A stretch of DNA of 9,609 nucleotides, taken from assembly GCA_964636625.1 (NCBI GenBank), contig CAZWUL010000035.1:1-9609 (forward strand), given 5' to 3'. This document shows positions 6,553 to 9,609 of this stretch, in pieces; position 1 is the first letter of the stretch; each line of letters opens with the position of its first letter. This DNA comes from CAZWUL01 sp964636625. Lineage in GTDB: Bacteria > Atribacterota > Phoenicimicrobiia > Phoenicimicrobiales > Stramentimicrobiaceae. The notes under the pieces are model-generated. The model was not told the origin of the DNA. It saw only the letters and a program-made list of their open reading frames with translations, and did no database searches. Both the position numbers and the translations under genes were made by a program.

Positions 6553-7092
6553 CTATTTTACAATCTCAACCTGGCTGATTGCATCTATTTCTTCTAATTT
6601 AACCTTCACAAGCTCCCGATGAGAAGTGGGAACATTCTTCCCTACATAATCAGCCCTAATTGGTAGTTCTCGATGACCACGATCAATTAATACCACCAAT
6701 TGTATGCATTTTGGTCTTCCCATATCAACTATGGCATCCATTGCTGCCCTGATAGTTCTCCCGGTATAAAGGACATCATCAACTAAAAGAATTTTTTTGT
6801 CCAGTATTTGAAAAGGTATTTCTGTCTTCATAACTATAGCATTAGGCTGTTTTTGTCTCAGATCATCCCTGTATAAAGTAATATCCAAAACACCTACAGG
6901 TATACTTCTTTTCTCAATATTGTAAATATTTTCTGAAATCCTTCTTGCCAGAAATTCACCTCTTGTTTTTATGCCAATAATACCTAAATCCTGTACTCCT
7001 TTATTTTTTTCGATTATCTCATGAGAAATCCTGAGCAGGGTGCGATCAATATCTCTTTTATTCATAATGACAGATGTATGTGAATATTCCAA
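6553..7092 (-). CDS. pyrR: PyrR, pyrimidine operon attenuator / uracil phosphoribosyltransferase
   Basis: A 179-residue type I phosphoribosyltransferase, the normal PyrR length. The PRPP-binding motif ILLVDDVLYTGRT is at 101-113. Other hallmarks of Bacillus PyrR are present in order: IKTRG at 41-45, DITLYRDDL at 70-78, GRPKCIQL at 125-132, and the RGHRELPIRADYVGKN block at 138-153. In Bacillota PyrR binds UMP/UTP and the leader RNA of pyr operons to promote attenuation, and has weak uracil phosphoribosyltransferase activity making UMP from uracil and PRPP. The start is a TTG at 7092 with GGGAG seven bases upstream; the first internal ATG (residue 10) would cut the family N-terminus. It usually leads a pyr operon with pyrB next, but here it follows an aminotransferase (112 bp gap) and a carbamoyltransferase, and precedes an amide hydrolase. 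No PyrR-type RNA site could be recognised in the window. Confidence 0.95.
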   Translation of the reverse strand: MEYSHTSVIMNKRDIDRTLLRISHEIIEKNKGVQDLGIIGIKTRGEFLARRISENIYNIEKRSIPVGVLDITLYRDDLRQKQPNAIVMKTEIPFQILDKKILLVDDVLYTGRTIRAAMDAIVDMGRPKCIQLVVLIDRGHRELPIRADYVGKNVPTSHRELVKVKLEEIDAISQVEIVK

Positions 7093-7204
7093 ACCTGTAC
7101 TCCCATTATTAAAATATATTTTTGTTGTCCTTAATAATAAATCAGTTTTTTAAACTATCTATGGCACCATTTTATTCAATGTATTAATCTAATTATCTTG
7201 TTGC

Positions 7205-8509
7205 TTAAATTCTTGAAATAGCTTCTTCCAGAACATCCAATGCTTCTGCTAATTGCTCATCCGTAATTACCAGGGATACCAGCATCCTTAAGATATTCTT
7301 ATTAATGCCAGCAGTGGGAACCAGTACTCCATTTTGAACACAGTATTGTACAATTTTTCCGGTTTCTTCCGCTGCAGGCTCCTTAGTATCTTGGTCTTTT
7401 ACCAGTTCCAGAGCAGTCATGGCACCCAAACCTCTTACATCCCCAATGATATTATATTTATCTTTCATGGCCATGAATCTCTGCTTCAAGTACTCACCAA
7501 TTTCAATTGCTCTATCCAATAAATTTTCTTCCTCAATAATTCGAATTACCTCCAAAGCAGCTTGACATCCTATAGGATTACCTACATAAGTACCTCCAAC
7601 GCTGCCTCCAGGTAAGGCATCAGTAATTTCTTTTTTAGATATAACAGCGGAGAGCGGAATACCTGAAGCCAGAGATTTTGCCAAACAGGTGATATCAGGC
7701 TCGATATCCCAATGTTCGATTGCAAAAAATTTACCGGTCCTTCCTATCCCACATTGTATTTCATCTGTGACCATCAACATCCCATATTTAGTGCATAGCT
7801 CTCTAATATGTTCCAAAAAACCATTAACCGGTACATTAAAACCACCCTCTCCCTGGATAGGCTCTATAACTACCGCCGCAACCGTTTCCGGATTAACCAG
7901 GTTTGTCATAATTCTTTCAAATTCACTTATTTTAATGGAAGGACGATATTCAGTTGGGAATGGCAGGCGATATATTTCAGAGGCAAAAGGACCAAATTTA
8001 TACTTATATGGCATTGCCTTATGGGTCATACTCATGGTTAAAAGAGTCCTGCCATGAAAAGAATTTTCGAAGACAATTACACCTGGTCTACCTGTGTAAC
8101 CACGGGCTATTTTTACTGCATTTTCAATTGCCTCTGCTCCACAATTAAACAGCCCTACACTTTTTTTACTATTTCCGGGAGATAACTGACAAAGCTTCTC
8201 GGCTAATAAAACAAAAGATTCATAGGGTATCGCGGTAAAATCAGTATGTGTAAAATTCTCTACCTGCTTTTTTAAAGCAGCTACCACAGATGGGTGAGAA
8301 TGACCAACCGCAAGACAACCCCAGCCACCTGTTAAATCTATAGAGCAATTTCCATCAACATCTGTAACCAGTGCTCCTTCTCCATGGTCAATATAGCCGG
8401 GAGAAAGAGAACCTCCCATTGGTTTAACTACATATTCCCCTCTTTTTTCAGCTATTTCTATTGATTTTGGGCCTGGAAGATCTGTTTTTAAAGATATAAA
8501 CTTTTTCAT
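7205..8509 (-). CDS. gabT: class III PLP aminotransferase, 4-aminobutyrate aminotransferase-like
   Basis: A 434-residue fold-type I, class III aminotransferase. Landmarks (from the ATG at 8509): GGWGCLAVGHSHP at 61-73, NCGAEAIENAVKIAR at 122-136, the FENSFHGRT block at 147-155, VVIEPIQGEGGF at 213-224, TDEIQCGIGRTG with PLP-binding D249 at 248-259, the Schiff-base lysine K278 in LAKSLASGIPL at 276-286, and GGTYVGNP at 305-312. The last motif and overall spacing resemble GabT/PuuE more than ArgD, so transfer of an omega-amino group (GABA, ornithine, lysine or beta-alanine) to 2-oxoglutarate is likely; the exact donor is not determined. An ATG three codons earlier (8518) touches the AAAGGAG ribosome site directly, so I take the next ATG, nine bases from it. 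It follows the carbamoyltransferase gene by 68 bp and is probably co-transcribed with it. Confidence 0.9.
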   Translation of the reverse strand: MKKFISLKTDLPGPKSIEIAEKRGEYVVKPMGGSLSPGYIDHGEGALVTDVDGNCSIDLTGGWGCLAVGHSHPSVVAALKKQVENFTHTDFTAIPYESFVLLAEKLCQLSPGNSKKSVGLFNCGAEAIENAVKIARGYTGRPGVIVFENSFHGRTLLTMSMTHKAMPYKYKFGPFASEIYRLPFPTEYRPSIKISEFERIMTNLVNPETVAAVVIEPIQGEGGFNVPVNGFLEHIRELCTKYGMLMVTDEIQCGIGRTGKFFAIEHWDIEPDITCLAKSLASGIPLSAVISKKEITDALPGGSVGGTYVGNPIGCQAALEVIRIIEEENLLDRAIEIGEYLKQRFMAMKDKYNIIGDVRGLGAMTALELVKDQDTKEPAAEETGKIVQYCVQNGVLVPTAGINKNILRMLVSLVITDEQLAEALDVLEEAISRI

Positions 8510-8532
8510 TCTTACCATCTCCTTTATATGAT

Positions 8533-8564
8533 TTTTAATTTATTTCTTTACAAATAAATTAAAA
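8533..8564. repeat. A/T-only inverted repeat between carbamoyltransferase and aminotransferase genes
   Basis: Perfect 13-base arms (8533-8545 and 8552-8564) with a 6-base loop, made entirely of A and T, lie between the stop of the upper gene and the ribosome site of the next. A similar but shorter AAATAAAT...ATTTATTT repeat (1834-1861) sits in the dctM/opine-dehydrogenase gap. As RNA these are weak stems; they may space genes or slow decay, or mean nothing in DNA this A+T-rich. Confidence 0.4.
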
Positions 8565-8577
8565 TAATTCAAAGCAA

Positions 8578-9582
8578 TTAATCACTCAGGGTGGCCACTA
8601 AAACAGCTTTAATAGTATGTAAGCGATTTTCTGCTTCATCAAATACAACAGAATGCCTGCTTCTAAACACTTCGTCTGTTACTTCCATTGATTCTAAACC
8701 ATGTTTTTCATAAACTTCTTGACTTACAGTAGTATTTGTATCATGGAAGGAAGGTAAAGGGTGCAAAAATATAACATCGGGATTTTGAGTAGCTTTAATC
8801 ATGTCCATATTTACCTGATAGTCCTTTAATAACAATATTCGTTCACCTATCAGACTTTCTTCTCCCATCGACACCCATACATCAGTATAAATTACATCTG
8901 CACCCTGTAAACCCTGTAAAATATCATCAGTTAACTTTATTGAACCGCCAGAACCTTTTGTTATTTTTTTTGATTTATCCAACCAATCCTCATTAGGATA
9001 TAATATCTTAGGAGAAATAATCCGGAATTCCATGCCTATTATTGATGAAGCCATAAGCAGAGAATTGGCTGTATTTGCTCTTCCATCTCCTATATATGCT
9101 ATAGTTATTTCCTCTAATGGTTTTTTTATTTTTTCTTTTATAGTCATTATATCAGCCAGTGCTTGTGTAGGATGATTCAAATCTGTCAATCCATTCCAAA
9201 CCACTACACCAGAATATCGAGCTAACTTTTCTACGGAATCCATTTCGAATCCCCGAAATTCAATACCATCATAATAACGCCCCAGTACCCTTGCTGTGTC
9301 TTCTATTGACTCTTTTTTACCCATATGAGAACCAGCACCAGATAGCCCAAGATATGTAACATTGGCACCCTGATCGAACGCTGCTACTTCAAAAGCGCAT
9401 CTGGTCCTGGTAGATGGTTTTTCAAATATCAAGACAATGTTTTTACCTTTTAACTTTTGTTGCTCGGTTTTAAAATTTTTGGCTTTTTTTAAATCAGCAG
9501 CCAAATCAAGTAAAAATATAATCTCTTCTTTTGTAAACTTTTCTAATGAAATCAGATTGCGATTTTTTAAATTCACGGACAT
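8578..9582 (-). CDS. argF: ornithine carbamoyltransferase-like protein, catabolic (ArcB) type, variant active site
   Basis: A 334-residue transcarbamylase of normal OTC length. Carbamoyl-phosphate motif STRTR is at 57-61, with MGKKES ending the 80s loop (K90), GRYYDGIEFRG at 101-111, HPTQ at 137-140, GDGRANTANS at 165-174 (N170 fits the ornithine-binding Asn), and the ornithine loop DVWVSMGEE at 234-242. The C-terminal part, SFHDTNTTV followed by VTDEVFRS and HTIKAV, is very like catabolic ArcB. OTC makes citrulline from ornithine and carbamoyl phosphate, or runs in reverse in arginine breakdown. Oddities: the usual HCLP is HPLP (P275, codon CCT) and the 80s loop reads SGAGSHMG, with His where Gln is usual and about two extra residues. 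Altered affinity or a different amine acceptor is possible. Start ATG has AGGAGG at nine bases. First gene seen in the upper block; no arginine deiminase or carbamate kinase in the window. Confidence 0.9.
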   Translation of the reverse strand: MSVNLKNRNLISLEKFTKEEIIFLLDLAADLKKAKNFKTEQQKLKGKNIVLIFEKPSTRTRCAFEVAAFDQGANVTYLGLSGAGSHMGKKESIEDTARVLGRYYDGIEFRGFEMDSVEKLARYSGVVVWNGLTDLNHPTQALADIMTIKEKIKKPLEEITIAYIGDGRANTANSLLMASSIIGMEFRIISPKILYPNEDWLDKSKKITKGSGGSIKLTDDILQGLQGADVIYTDVWVSMGEESLIGERILLLKDYQVNMDMIKATQNPDVIFLHPLPSFHDTNTTVSQEVYEKHGLESMEVTDEVFRSRHSVVFDEAENRLHTIKAVLVATLSD

Positions 9583-9590
9583 TAATATCT

Positions 9591-9597
9591 TCCTCCT
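9591..9597 (-). promoter_or_regulatory. strong ribosome binding site of the carbamoyltransferase gene
   Basis: The minus strand reads AGGAGGA eight bases before the ATG at 9582, nearly full complementarity to the 16S rRNA 3' end. It fixes the start and implies high translation. A TATAAT lies only 19 bases before the ATG at the window edge; as a -10 box it would place the start of transcription on this site, so I do not call it a promoter. Confidence 0.8.
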
Positions 9598-9609
9598 ATT
9601 TATTATATA

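Noticed and set aside
7334..8148. Plus-strand reading frames opposite the class III aminotransferase
   Set aside because: Several mutually overlapping short frames antisense to an intact catalytic gene; no motif in any of them.
9602..9607. TATAAT on the minus strand at the window edge as a promoter of the carbamoyltransferase gene
   Set aside because: Only 19 bases before the ATG, so transcription would begin within the Shine-Dalgarno; the -35 region is outside the window.

Overview
The window is a compact, A+T-rich stretch in which every supported gene lies on the minus strand, so transcription runs from high to low coordinates. In transcription order: ornithine-type carbamoyltransferase (9582-8578), class III PLP aminotransferase of the GABA-transaminase type (8509-7205), PyrR (7092-6553), a 349-bp structured gap, M20 metallopeptidase/deacylase (6203-4968), TRAP transporter solute receptor DctP (4814-3807), DctQ (3740-3219), DctM (3166-1862), an NAD/octopine-dehydrogenase-family enzyme (1814-603), and the first ~180 codons of a class I/II aminotransferase that runs off the low-coordinate edge (548-1). 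I see no rRNA, tRNA, CRISPR array or intact transposase gene.

The organism looks like a low-GC anaerobe. Low GC, strong AGGAGG/AAGGAGA ribosome binding sites, a Bacillus-like PyrR and a TRAP carrier built from separate DctQ and DctM proteins fit Clostridia/Halanaerobiales-type Bacillota or Atribacterota-like lineages. This placement is an inference; no phylogenetic marker is present.

The layout suggests two blocks. The upper block (carbamoyltransferase, GABA-type transaminase, PyrR) handles carbamoyl phosphate and omega-amino acids. The lower block (M20 deacylase, TRAP transporter, opine-dehydrogenase-like enzyme, aminotransferase) looks like an uptake-and-breakdown unit for an N-substituted amino acid such as an opine or N-acyl amino acid. 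Together they could import a secondary-amine or acylated amino acid, release the free amino acid (ornithine or arginine would suit the neighbours), and channel it through transamination and carbamoyl transfer. This pathway is my inference; no single gene proves the substrate.

The most noteworthy details are: a carbamoyltransferase with catabolic-OTC body sequence but with the ornithine-site HCLP motif changed to HPLP and an altered 80s loop; PyrR sitting beside an ornithine-type rather than an aspartate-type transcarbamylase; a perfect 15-bp hairpin between dctP and dctQ; and the gap upstream of the M20 gene, which holds overlapping inverted repeats, an operator-like dyad, a GC-rich hairpin cluster and a possible 14-codon upstream ORF overlapping the M20 start.
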